Shown here: one piece after another, positions 1-5,719 of the stretch | Numbering within the stretch: the first letter of the stretch is position 1 | Layout of the letters: each line of letters starts with the position of its first letter | From: Actinomycetota bacterium | Lineage (GTDB): Bacteria > Actinomycetota > Thermoleophilia > Solirubrobacterales > Solirubrobacteraceae | Assembly (NCBI GenBank): GCA_019348575.1 | Contig: JAHWJE010000128.1 | Coordinates: 1 to 5,719, forward strand | Length of the DNA: 5,719 bases | Reading direction: 5' to 3' | The notes under the pieces: model-generated | The model's database searches: none | The model's input: only the letters and a program-made list of their open reading frames with translations | What the model was told of the DNA's origin: nothing | Translations under genes and position numbers: made by a program

Positions 1-14
1 GGCCGGCCGCAGCA

Positions 15-43
15 CAGGGTGTCCCATATCGCCAGGTGCCCTG
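15..43 (-). terminator. Possible weak hairpin after the SIMPL fragment
   Basis: Positions 15-19 (CAGGG) and 39-43 (CCCTG) are complementary. The pairing can extend inward through G-U wobbles to 23 and 35, leaving an 11-nt loop. It lies about 20 nt beyond the stop codon of the minus-strand SIMPL fragment, where a terminator would be expected. There is no T-run on either side and the inner stem depends on wobble pairs, so this is only a candidate. I see nothing else in bases 1-63. Confidence 0.15.
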
Positions 44-63
44 CGCCGCGACCGGCCCGCGGG

Positions 64-402
64 CTATCGCATCTCGAACGTGATTTGAACGGTAAGGCGG
101 ATGGTGCCGGCGCCCGCTTCGATCGGCGTGTCGGGCGCCGCGGCGCGGGCCGCGGCAGGGGCGGAGACGGGCTTCGGCCCAGACCCGGCGTTGTCGCCCT
201 CGACGATCGTCAGGACCGGGCCGAGTTGCACCCCGGCGAGCCGGGCGTGCTGCTCGGCCTTGGCGCGCGCGTCGTTGAACGCCGCCTCGCGCGCGCGGCG
301 CACGGTCGCGTCCCGGTCCGCCAGGTCGAAGCTGACCCCCTGCACACGGTTGGCGCCGGCCGCAATCGCCGCCTCGACGGCGGCCTCGTAGGCGGCCGGC
401 TG
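64..402 (-). pseudogene. SIMPL (DUF541) domain protein, C-terminal half only
   Basis: This reading frame ends at TAG (64-66). It encodes the C-terminal half of a SIMPL-domain protein, a family (E. coli YggE, Brucella BP26) of mostly exported proteins of poorly defined role, linked to oxidative stress or envelope functions. The recognisable parts are AAVEAAIAAGANRVQGVSF, then the charged helix FNDARAKAEQHARLAGVQLG, the strand VLTIVEG, a low-complexity Ala/Pro stretch, and the closing strand GTIRLTVQITFEMR. Homology begins near Tyr at 388-390. Upstream, the frame stays open to a GTG at 478-480, but that part (Arg/Ser-rich) is antisense to the L,D-transpeptidase gene and shows no SIMPL similarity. 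About 110 codons remain of a family usually over 200 residues long, and the signal peptide and N-terminal half are missing. I call it a 5'-truncated remnant. The alternative is a chimeric assembly joining two intact genes. Confidence 0.72.
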
Positions 403-403
403 G

Positions 404-805
404 GTGCGCCGCGGCGACCTCGGACCCCTGCAGGCGGTCCGCACGATGCTCCGCGTCAACCGCGCGACGCTGCGCGCCACGCTGTATCGCAGCGGGCGCC
501 GCGTCTGGTCGTCGCCGATCGGGGTCGGCGCCCACGCGACGCCGACGCCAGCCGGACGGTTCTGGATCCGCAGTCGCCTGCGCGGCGTGAGCGGCAGCCC
601 GCTGTACGGGCCCTACGCCTTCGGCACCGCCGCCTACTCGGTCCTGAGCGACTGGCCCGGCGGCGGCGTCATCGGCATCCACGGCACCAACCAGCCCGAG
701 CTCATCCCCGGTCGCCCCTCGCACGGCTGCATCCGCGTGCCGAACGCCGCGATCACACGCCTGTGGCGGCTGATGCCGATCGGCACACCGGTGAGGATCG
801 TCTGA
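404..805 (+). CDS. L,D-transpeptidase (YkuD) catalytic domain, N-terminally truncated
   Basis: The 133 residues from the GTG at 404 form a nearly complete YkuD domain. Enzymes of this family make 3-3 cross-links in peptidoglycan outside the membrane, through an acyl-enzyme on cysteine. Visible motifs are the early strand LRATLYRSGRRVWSSPIGVG (23-42), TPTPAGRFWI (46-55), YGPYAFGTAAYSVLSDWPGGG (68-88), His93 in IGIHGTN, and the signature SHGCIRVPN (106-114) with catalytic Cys109. Family-like sequence continues upstream of the GTG, since 392-403 reads A-A-G-W before V-R-R-G-D-L-G. It then meets an in-frame TAG at 389-391 inside the SIMPL remnant. The GTG is therefore probably not the native start: it has no Shine-Dalgarno sequence, and no signal peptide or anchor is encoded. 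Without export the domain could not reach its substrate, so this is likely a broken gene or an assembly junction. The domain itself shows no internal damage. Confidence 0.8.
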   Translation: MRRGDLGPLQAVRTMLRVNRATLRATLYRSGRRVWSSPIGVGAHATPTPAGRFWIRSRLRGVSGSPLYGPYAFGTAAYSVLSDWPGGGVIGIHGTNQPELIPGRPSHGCIRVPNAAITRLWRLMPIGTPVRIV

Positions 806-816
806 TGCAAGACGAC

Positions 817-850
817 CGCAGCGGGGCTTGAGCCCGCCGGCGCTGCTGCG
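817..850. terminator. Possible bidirectional hairpin between convergent genes
   Basis: Between the stop of the L,D-transpeptidase gene (805) and the stop of the opposing AIM24 gene (872) there is a two-part inverted repeat. The inner stem GGGC/GCCC (824-827 with 832-835) closes a TTGA loop. An outer stem CAGCG/CGCTG (819-823 with 841-845) flanks it, with a 5-nt bulge at 836-840. The position fits a shared terminator. No T-run follows on either strand, so factor-independent termination is uncertain. Confidence 0.3.
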
Positions 851-871
851 GCATCCGGCCCGCGCCGGCGC

Positions 872-1549
872 TCAGCTCGCCGTCAGCACGGGTCGTCCCT
901 CGGAGGGCTGGACGAGCACCCAGCCCTGGCCGGAGAAGCCGAGCTGCAGGCTCTCGCCCGAGCCGAGCCCGATCAGCGACTTGGCCTGCACGTCGGTCTT
1001 CAGCGTCGTCGTGACGCCGCCCGACCACGCGATCGCCGCCTGGGGATCGGCGAACGTCGGCGCCTCGCCGACGTCGAGCTTGATCGGCTGGCCGTCGGAG
1101 GTCAGCGCGACGAGGCCGGTGCCGCGCAGGACGATGTTGAACAGACCGCCGGCGAGCATTCCCGCCGCGCCACCCTTGACGCGCGCCACGTCCCACTCGA
1201 TCTGGTCCTCGAAGGCGAGGATGTTCTGTCCGTTGACCGTCAGCTCGTCGCTCTCGAGGCGCAGGACGTGAACGAGCATCGCCTGGTTGGCGAGGAACAG
1301 CTCGCCGCTGCCGCCGCACTTCATGAGCCGCAGGTCCTCGCCGCTGGCGGCCTTCTTGAGGATGCGCCCGAGCCCGCCGCCCTTGTGCTCGAAACGGACG
1401 TCGCCCTGGTAGGCCACCATCGCCCCGCTGCGCGCCATGACCGACGTCTCGGACAGCTCGACCTTCAGCGCGTACGGACCCTGAGCCGTGAACGCCTCAC
1501 CGGTCTCGATCTCGCGGTACTGCTCGAAGGCGCCACCGACGTCGCTCAT
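872..1549 (-). CDS. AIM24 family protein (DUF124/TIGR00266-like)
   Basis: This 225-residue protein has the AIM24-family pattern: beta-rich, with conserved stretches VMARSGAMVAYQGDVRFE (about 37-54), a GEDLRLMKCGGSGELFLA segment (about 70-87), and LTVNGQNILAFEDQIEWDV (about 103-121). Glycine-rich turns follow (GGAAGMLAGGLFN, GTGLVALTSDG). It ends in a strand reading GQGWVLVQPSEG. There is no signal peptide or membrane segment, so it is probably cytoplasmic or peripheral to the membrane. The biochemical role of bacterial members is unknown; the yeast namesake affects mitochondrial inner-membrane organisation. The ATG at 1547-1549 is supported by GAGG (1555-1558) five bases upstream. That site overlaps the TGA of the preceding PspC gene, so the two are very likely co-transcribed and translationally coupled. 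Length is normal for the family and nothing looks damaged. Confidence 0.88.
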   Translation of the reverse strand: MSDVGGAFEQYREIETGEAFTAQGPYALKVELSETSVMARSGAMVAYQGDVRFEHKGGGLGRILKKAASGEDLRLMKCGGSGELFLANQAMLVHVLRLESDELTVNGQNILAFEDQIEWDVARVKGGAAGMLAGGLFNIVLRGTGLVALTSDGQPIKLDVGEAPTFADPQAAIAWSGGVTTTLKTDVQAKSLIGLGSGESLQLGFSGQGWVLVQPSEGRPVLTAS

Positions 1550-1554
1550 CTCCG

Positions 1555-1558
1555 CCTC
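1555..1558 (-). promoter_or_regulatory. Shine-Dalgarno site of AIM24 overlapping the PspC stop codon
   Basis: On the minus strand the PspC stop and the AIM24 ribosome site share bases in TGAGG: TGA is 1557-1559 and GAGG is 1555-1558. The AIM24 ATG follows after a 5-nt spacer. This arrangement favours translational coupling and supports the chosen AIM24 start. Confidence 0.6.
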
Positions 1559-1781
1559 AGACCTGCTCTTCCTTGGGCATGATGATCCAGAGCGCGAGGT
1601 AGGCGAGGATCTGCGGTCCCGGCAGCAGCATGCTCACCACGAAGAGGACCCGCACAAGCGTCGGGGAGAGCCCGAACCGCCGCGCCAGCCCCGCCGCCAC
1701 ACCGGCCACGAGCTTGCCCCGGCGCGGGCGCACGAGCCCGCGTTGCCCGACGGTGCTGCGCGTGTTCTCCAGCGATGGCAT
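1557..1781 (-). CDS. PspC-domain small membrane protein
   Basis: A 74-residue protein with one PspC domain. A basic lead-in RPRRGKLVAGVAAGLARRFGLSPTLVRVLF (18-47) is followed by a hydrophobic segment (about 42-67, VVSMLLPGPQILAYLALWIIM) and a short charged tail PKEEQV. The GVAAGLA...VR-F pattern and the late YLALWIIMP are typical. PspC domains occur in phage-shock membrane-stress systems and in many stand-alone actinobacterial membrane proteins, and this one carries no further domain. I chose the ATG at 1779-1781 because it gives the usual short N-terminus before the domain. GAGG lies only 2 nt upstream (1784-1787), so the ribosome site is suboptimal. The frame is open further upstream to 1928, but that part overlaps the divergent gene and looks non-coding. 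The gene ends 7 nt before the AIM24 start and is first in that two-gene operon. Confidence 0.85.
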   Translation of the reverse strand: MPSLENTRSTVGQRGLVRPRRGKLVAGVAAGLARRFGLSPTLVRVLFVVSMLLPGPQILAYLALWIIMPKEEQV

Positions 1782-1871
1782 GGCCTCGGGATGCCCCGCC
1801 AAGCCCGTCCCTGAACGCCGACCTGCCCTGATCGCGCTCACGCCGCCCCGTTCGAGCCCGACCAGAGCCTC

Positions 1872-1891
1872 GCGGCCAGTAGGCTGGCCGC
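1872..1891 (+). promoter_or_regulatory. Perfect 8-bp inverted repeat directly before the ATG
   Basis: GCGGCCAG (1872-1879) and CTGGCCGC (1884-1891) are exact reverse complements separated by TAGG. The right arm ends at the base before the ATG at 1892. The spacer and right arm contain the -10-like hexamer at 1880-1885. A repressor bound here would cover both the -10 element and the start site. If transcription begins upstream, the same bases would form a hairpin blocking initiation. No Shine-Dalgarno sequence is present. Function is inferred from position only. Confidence 0.45.
1880..1885 (+). promoter_or_regulatory. TANNNT -10 element, probably giving a leaderless transcript
   Basis: TAGGCT lies 6 nt before the ATG at 1892. 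A transcription start about 7 nt downstream of the hexamer would coincide with the ATG, as in the leaderless genes common in Actinomycetota. The lack of any Shine-Dalgarno sequence upstream of this ATG fits. No convincing -35 element is visible. Confidence 0.45.
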
Positions 1892-2293
1892 ATGCCTGAA
1901 GATCCCGTCGTGCACCTCTCAGACGCATCCGTCGGCGCCGCCGTGAGCGCGCTGGCCGAGCGCAACCGCCATCACCTCGAGTCGATGACCGCGGCCGAGC
2001 GCGACGAGGCGATCGTGCATTGGCGCGAACTGGCGGTGACGGTACTGAGCGCGGCGACCGCTGCGGGGGGTGCGGACGCGGGGGCGCGCGCAGACGCGGG
2101 CGCCGGCGACGAGCTGCAGCCAGGTCGCGCTGTGATCGTGCTCGAAGACGTCGACGCCGACGGCGTCGCCGTCCATCTCAGCTTCCATCCCGAGCTCGAG
2201 GATCTCGGCGACGGGGAAGTCGCCGGCACACCTGCCCAGATCGCGGCGCTCGAGCTGCTGGACGCGCTCGGCGCAGGCGCCGAGGACGAATAA
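1892..2293 (+). CDS. Acidic hypothetical protein (133 aa)
   Basis: I do not recognise a family. The protein has three parts. The N-terminus is helical-looking (about 1-58), including [35 protein letters not shown]. The middle is a low-complexity Ala/Gly/Asp linker (about 59-74) made of repeated ADAGA units. The C-terminal part (about 78-133) reads as alternating strand and helix, with [24 protein letters not shown] and then [14 protein letters not shown]. It is strongly acidic, lacks cysteine, and has no signal peptide or membrane segment, so it is probably a soluble cytoplasmic protein. The ATG at 1892 has no Shine-Dalgarno sequence but sits 6 nt after a TANNNT hexamer. It ends in TAA 25 nt before the SDR gene on the same strand, so the two may share a transcript. 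Reading frame and spacing make it a believable gene; its function is unknown. Confidence 0.7.
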   Translation: MPEDPVVHLSDASVGAAVSALAERNRHHLESMTAAERDEAIVHWRELAVTVLSAATAAGGADAGARADAGAGDELQPGRAVIVLEDVDADGVAVHLSFHPELEDLGDGEVAGTPAQIAALELLDALGAGAEDE

Positions 2294-2318
2294 CGCGATC
2301 CCGGCCGCCGTCGCAGCG

Positions 2319-3085
<767 letters not shown>

Positions 3086-3086
<1 letters not shown>

Positions 3087-3118
3087 TCGCGATGCGGCTG
3101 CGCGCACCACGCCGCGAC
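3086..3118. terminator. Weak inverted repeat between convergent SDR and flavoprotein genes
   Basis: GTCGCG (3086-3091) and CGCGAC (3113-3118) are complementary around a 21-nt GC-rich loop, in the 46-nt gap between two converging stop codons. A second short hairpin, GGACG-CCTA-CGTCC (3127-3140), straddles the stop codon of the minus-strand gene. Neither has a T-run. Their position suggests transcript-end structure, but such repeats arise easily by chance at this GC content. Confidence 0.2.
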
Positions 3119-3132
3119 GAGGCGCAGGACGC

Positions 3133-4620
3133 CTACGTCCGCACCGCCTGCGCGAACTGCACCCGCCGATCGGGGTCCACCCGCCGCTTCACCTCCCGCA
3201 GCCGCGCCCGGTTGGAGCCCCAGTACTCGCGCTCGAAGTTCTCCAGCGCGGGATCGGCGTAGTTCGAGTACGCGCCCCGCGCGCCGTGACGGGTCAGCGC
3301 TCGGCGGGTGGCGCTCACCCAGGCCCGCGCGCCCGCGCCCGCCGCGGGAGCGTGGTAGCTCAGCACCTGCGCGGAGGCGAGCGCGTCGCGGTGCACGAAC
3401 GCCGTCGCATCCGGGTCGACGGCGTTGATCGCGCCGCCGTAGGCGTCGAGGATGACCGCGCCCGACCCGCGCCGGGCCGCCACGCGCTCCAGCAGCGCCC
3501 GCCGCCCCGCCCCGTCGAGCCGCTCGACGAGGTACGTCGAGGACGCCGCGAACGCGGATCGCTCCAGCGCTCCGCCGGGGTGCGTTCCCTGCGTGTGGCA
3601 CGCCGCGAGCGGCCCGTCGAGGCACCCCGCCCAGCGCCGGGCGAGCCCGAGCAGGTCGTCGACGCCGGTCCGCAGCGATGCGCCGTCGATGCGCGCGAGC
3701 GGTGCCAGCAGCCGCCGCAGCTCGGCCTGCGAGCCGAAGTGCTGCGCGATCACGGCGAGCTGAGGAGGCGCTCCCGCCGACAGCGTGAGGATCGAGGTCA
3801 GCGCGCGCGGGGCGTTCGGCGCGAGCGCCTGCCAGCGCGCGAGCGCCTCGTCGGCGTGCGCCCACGGCACCGACATCGACGCCCACGCGGCGCGCGCAGC
3901 GCGATGGACCCGGAAGCGCAGCGAGGTCACGATCCCGAAGCTCCCGCCGCCACCGCGCAACGCCCAGAACAGGTCCTCGTCGGAGCGCGCGCTGACGCGC
4001 CGCCGGCGCCCGTCCGCAGTGACGATCGTCGCCGCCGCGAGGCGGTCGCACGTCAGCCCGAGCCGCCGTCCGGACAATCCCATCCCGCCCCCGAGCGTCA
4101 GGCCGCCGATCCCCACCGACGGGCAGGAGCCCGCCGGCACGAGCGCGCCGCGCGCCGCGAGGGCGCGGTTGAGGTCGATCAGCTGCAGGCCGGCGCCGAC
4201 CTCGACCTCGCCCGCCGCCGCCGCGACGCGCACCGAGCGCAGCCGCGACAGATCCACCACGACCGCGCCGGTTCCGCCGGACTGGCGGATGTACGAATGC
4301 CCGCCGGAGCGCGCGACCACCGCGACGTCTTCACGCGCCGCCCAGCGCATCAGCGCCTCGACGTCGCCGCTGTCGCGCACCGCGACGACGGCCAGTGGCC
4401 GTGGCAGCGGGCCCGCGAGCTGGTACACCCGCCGCGCGCGCCCGTACGTCGCCCGGCCCGGCACCGCGACCGTCCCGCGCACCGCCGCGTCGAGGCGGCG
4501 GACCGCGCCCGGCGCCAGACGTCCGCCCGCGGCCGCCGGTTCGGTCCCGACGGCGATCGCCGCGGCACCGGCGGCACCGCGCAGGAGCAGCTCACGGCGA
4601 TCGAACGATGCGCTGGTCAC
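3133..4620 (-). CDS. Tat-exported FAD-linked oxidase, berberine bridge enzyme (BBE) type
   Basis: A 495-residue flavoprotein of the PCMH/BBE superfamily. These enzymes oxidise alcohols, sugars or phenolics with O2 or another acceptor. The N-terminus carries a twin-arginine signal: DRRELLLRG (7-15), then a hydrophobic Ala-rich stretch to about 25 and an AAA cleavage-type site near 31. The FAD domain contains RSGGHSY (104-110) with His108 as the 8-alpha-histidyl flavin site. It also has PAGSCPSVGIGGLTLGGG with Cys166 at the position of the 6-S-cysteinyl link, so the flavin is predicted to be bicovalent. WALRGGGGSFGIVTSLRFRVH follows. The C-terminal BBE region has YSNY (451-454), YWGSNRARLREVKRRVDP and a final VQFAQAVRT. 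I chose the GTG at 4618-4620 because it starts just before the Tat motif and lies 10 nt after a TANNNT hexamer; the open frame further upstream is antisense to the deacetylase. It is divergent from the deacetylase. The substrate cannot be read from the sequence. Confidence 0.88.
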   Translation of the reverse strand: MTSASFDRRELLLRGAAGAAAIAVGTEPAAAGGRLAPGAVRRLDAAVRGTVAVPGRATYGRARRVYQLAGPLPRPLAVVAVRDSGDVEALMRWAAREDVAVVARSGGHSYIRQSGGTGAVVVDLSRLRSVRVAAAAGEVEVGAGLQLIDLNRALAARGALVPAGSCPSVGIGGLTLGGGMGLSGRRLGLTCDRLAAATIVTADGRRRRVSARSDEDLFWALRGGGGSFGIVTSLRFRVHRAARAAWASMSVPWAHADEALARWQALAPNAPRALTSILTLSAGAPPQLAVIAQHFGSQAELRRLLAPLARIDGASLRTGVDDLLGLARRWAGCLDGPLAACHTQGTHPGGALERSAFAASSTYLVERLDGAGRRALLERVAARRGSGAVILDAYGGAINAVDPDATAFVHRDALASAQVLSYHAPAAGAGARAWVSATRRALTRHGARGAYSNYADPALENFEREYWGSNRARLREVKRRVDPDRRVQFAQAVRT

Positions 4621-4630
4621 GGCTGCGGCG

Positions 4631-4636
4631 ACGATA
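4631..4636 (-). promoter_or_regulatory. TANNNT -10 element for the flavoprotein gene
   Basis: On the minus strand TATCGT (4636 down to 4631) lies 10 nt before the GTG start at 4620. This would place transcription start about 3 nt upstream of the GTG, giving a near-leaderless message. No Shine-Dalgarno sequence is seen between the two. It is paired with a plus-strand -10 element in the same 60-nt intergenic region. Confidence 0.4.
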
Positions 4637-4667
4637 CCCGCCCGGCGCGACGCGGGACGCCCGTCGC

Positions 4668-4673
4668 TAGCGT
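4668..4673 (+). promoter_or_regulatory. TANNNT -10 element for the deacetylase gene, probably leaderless
   Basis: TAGCGT lies 7 nt before the ATG at 4681, the distance expected if transcription starts at the A of the ATG. No Shine-Dalgarno sequence precedes the ATG, which fits leaderless translation. No clear -35 element is visible. Confidence 0.45.
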
Positions 4674-4680
4674 GGCAGCG

Positions 4681-5511
4681 ATGGATCGCCCCGTCGCGCT
4701 GCGGCTGCCGGCCTCCGCGGGCCTCCTGGCCGCGGCGCTGACGGCGCTGCTTTTGATCGGCCCCGGCGGCGAGCGCAGCGGCGGTGGCGCGAGCGCCGCG
4801 AGCCCGGCCGCCTCGCGTCCCAGCCGTCAGCCGGTGCCGATCCTCATGTACCACGCGATCCGCACGGCCCCCGCCGGTGCGCGCCTGCCGTCACTGTTCG
4901 TGCGCCCGCGCGAGTTCGCAGCGCAGGTTCGCGCGCTGCGCCGCGCCGGCTACAGCGCGATCACGCTGCAGCGCGCCTGGGACGCGTGGCACGGGCGCGC
5001 CCGGCTGCCGCGCAGGCCGGTCGTCTTCTCCTTCGACGACGGCCACGAAAGCCAGGTGAGGTTCGCGCTGCCGGTGCTGCGAAGAGAGCGCTGGCCGGGC
5101 GTCTTGAACCTCGCGCTGGACTGGGTCGACGACCTCGGCGGCGATCGCGCCGTCGCGCGCCTGATCGAGGCCGGCTGGCAGATCGACGCGCACTCGCGCA
5201 CGCACCCCGACCTGACGAAGGTCTCAGCCGCCCAGCTTGCCGACGAGACCGCCGGCGCGCGCGCCGAGCTGCGCCGGCGCTTCGGCGTGCCGGCGAACTT
5301 CTTCGCCTATCCGTCCGGCCGCTACGACGCGCGCGTCGTCGCCGCGGTCAGGCAGGCGGGCTACCTCGCCGCGACGACGGTCAGGCGCGGCTTCGCCCGG
5401 CCGGGCGCCCCGTACGCGCTCGCGCGCGTGCAGGTCGACGGAGGGATCGGAGCGCGCGGGCTGCTGCATCGGCTGCGCGCGCTGCGCAGCCGGTCCGCCG
5501 CGACGCGCTAG
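4681..5511 (+). CDS. Exported polysaccharide deacetylase (NodB / CE4 family)
   Basis: A 276-residue protein with an N-terminal signal peptide or membrane anchor (hydrophobic about 11-28, LLAAALTALLLIG). An Ala/Ser/Gly-rich linker follows, then a NodB domain beginning at VPILMYHAI (52-60). CE4 motif 1 is FSFDDG (116-121), with Asp119 as the likely catalytic base and Asp120 as a metal ligand. Motif 2 is HSRTHP (171-176), where His171 and His175 complete the metal triad. Motif 3 is YPSGRYD (210-216). Family members remove N- or O-acetyl groups from chitin-like polymers, peptidoglycan or xylan with a divalent metal. The PILMYH start resembles the PgaB/poly-GlcNAc deacetylase type, but the substrate is not determined. 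The ATG at 4681 begins the signal sequence and follows a TANNNT hexamer. The frame is open far upstream, but that stretch is antisense to the flavoprotein gene. The TAG stop overlaps the thiolase stop on the other strand. Confidence 0.9.
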   Translation: MDRPVALRLPASAGLLAAALTALLLIGPGGERSGGGASAASPAASRPSRQPVPILMYHAIRTAPAGARLPSLFVRPREFAAQVRALRRAGYSAITLQRAWDAWHGRARLPRRPVVFSFDDGHESQVRFALPVLRRERWPGVLNLALDWVDDLGGDRAVARLIEAGWQIDAHSRTHPDLTKVSAAQLADETAGARAELRRRFGVPANFFAYPSGRYDARVVAAVRQAGYLAATTVRRGFARPGAPYALARVQVDGGIGARGLLHRLRALRSRSAATR

Positions 5512-5719
5512 GCGGCCAGGCGCTCGACGAGCATCGCCTGGCCCATCCCGCCGGCGACGCACATCGACTCGATCCCGTAGCGGCCGCGGGCCGCGTCGAG
5601 GCCGTTGAGCAACGTCGTCATGATCCGCGCGCCGGTCATCCCGAACGGGTGACCGAGCGCGATCGCGCCGCCGAACGGGTTGAGCTTGTCCTCGTCGATC
5701 CCGAGCTCGTCGCGGCAGG
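5508..5719 (-). CDS. Thiolase (acetyl-CoA C-acyltransferase), C-terminal end
   Basis: The last 69 codons of a thiolase enter from the right edge on the minus strand and end at TAG (5508-5510). The fragment begins CRDELGIDEDKLN and contains PFGGAIALGHPFGMTG, where the His of GHPFG activates the catalytic nucleophile. It also has CVAGGMGQAM, where the Cys acts as the acid/base of the Claisen step. These are the two C-terminal signatures of degradative and biosynthetic thiolases. The enzyme cleaves 3-ketoacyl-CoA to acetyl-CoA and a shortened acyl-CoA, or condenses acetyl-CoA. The nucleophilic Cys and N-terminal domain lie outside the window, so chain-length preference and gene name are not given. 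The reaction would follow that of the HSD10-like dehydrogenase, although two opposing genes separate them. The stop codon overlaps that of the deacetylase. Confidence 0.9.
   Translation of the reverse strand, partial: CRDELGIDEDKLNPFGGAIALGHPFGMTGARIMTTLLNGLDAARGRYGIESMCVAGGMGQAMLVERLAA

Noticed and set aside
403..480. Extension of the SIMPL fragment to a GTG at 480 as its true N-terminus
   Set aside because: The added residues show no SIMPL similarity and no signal peptide, and the same bases encode L,D-transpeptidase sequence on the plus strand.
64..805. Frameshift as the cause of the SIMPL and L,D-transpeptidase truncations
   Set aside because: The missing N-terminal halves are not present in any other frame on either strand. 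Each side is occupied by the other gene, so sequence has been lost, not shifted.
19..831. 270-codon plus-strand open frame across the left end
   Set aside because: It is Arg-rich with no domain, and it overlaps both the SIMPL fragment (antisense) and the L,D-transpeptidase in another frame, each of which has clear motifs.
1782..1928. Longer PspC protein starting at 1928
   Set aside because: The extra N-terminal residues overlap the divergent gene and its inverted repeat, have no domain character, and would make the PspC protein atypically long before its domain.
2070..2110. Tandem repeat in the hypothetical gene as a functional repeat array
   Set aside because: Only about two imperfect units are present, and they encode a plain Ala/Gly/Asp linker.
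3286..4680. Long plus-strand open frame (465 codons) running directly into the deacetylase, suggesting a large fusion protein
   Set aside because: It is antisense to the flavoprotein gene, is Arg/Ala/Pro-rich without recognisable domains, and the signal peptide at 4681 marks the true start. Stop-free antisense frames are expected at this GC content.

Overview
The window is very GC-rich, with GTG as well as ATG starts and TANNNT -10 hexamers placed a few bases before start codons. Its proteins (HSD10-type SDR, WPGGG-type L,D-transpeptidase, PspC plus AIM24) resemble those of high-GC Actinomycetota. My best guess is a Thermoleophilia/Solirubrobacterales-like genome, judged from protein resemblance alone and not from any marker gene.

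Layout, left to right. (1) 64-402 (-) is the C-terminal half of a SIMPL/DUF541 protein. It abuts 392/404-805 (+), an L,D-transpeptidase catalytic domain without its N-terminal part. Both genes are cut at the same point near 390-403, so this is a rearrangement or assembly breakpoint. (2) 872-1781 (-) is a tight two-gene operon, a small PspC-domain membrane protein followed by an AIM24-family protein. (3) 1892-2293 (+) is an acidic hypothetical protein whose ATG directly abuts a perfect 8-bp inverted repeat containing a -10-like hexamer. It is followed by 2319-3086 (+), an HSD10-like short-chain dehydrogenase. (4) 3133-4620 (-) is a Tat-exported berberine-bridge-type flavoprotein with both covalent-flavin residues. 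It is divergent from 4681-5511 (+), a signal-bearing or membrane-anchored NodB-type polysaccharide deacetylase. (5) 5508-5719 (-) is the C-terminal end of a thiolase, which runs off the window.

Three themes appear. The cell-envelope genes are SIMPL, L,D-transpeptidase, PspC, the exported flavoprotein and the deacetylase. Acyl-CoA metabolism is represented by the HSD10-like dehydrogenase and the thiolase, which catalyse consecutive beta-oxidation-type steps but lie in separate transcription units. Stress or membrane homeostasis is suggested by PspC plus AIM24. Genes are packed tightly: three convergent pairs are separated by 66 nt, 46 nt and -4 nt, and two divergent pairs by 110 and 60 nt.

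I see no RNA gene, CRISPR array, insertion sequence or phage gene, and no intergenic stretch over 300 bases. I do not see a clear undescribed system. The items most worth checking are the double-truncation junction near 395, the inverted repeat and -10 element at 1872-1891, and the divergent near-leaderless promoters at 4621-4680.
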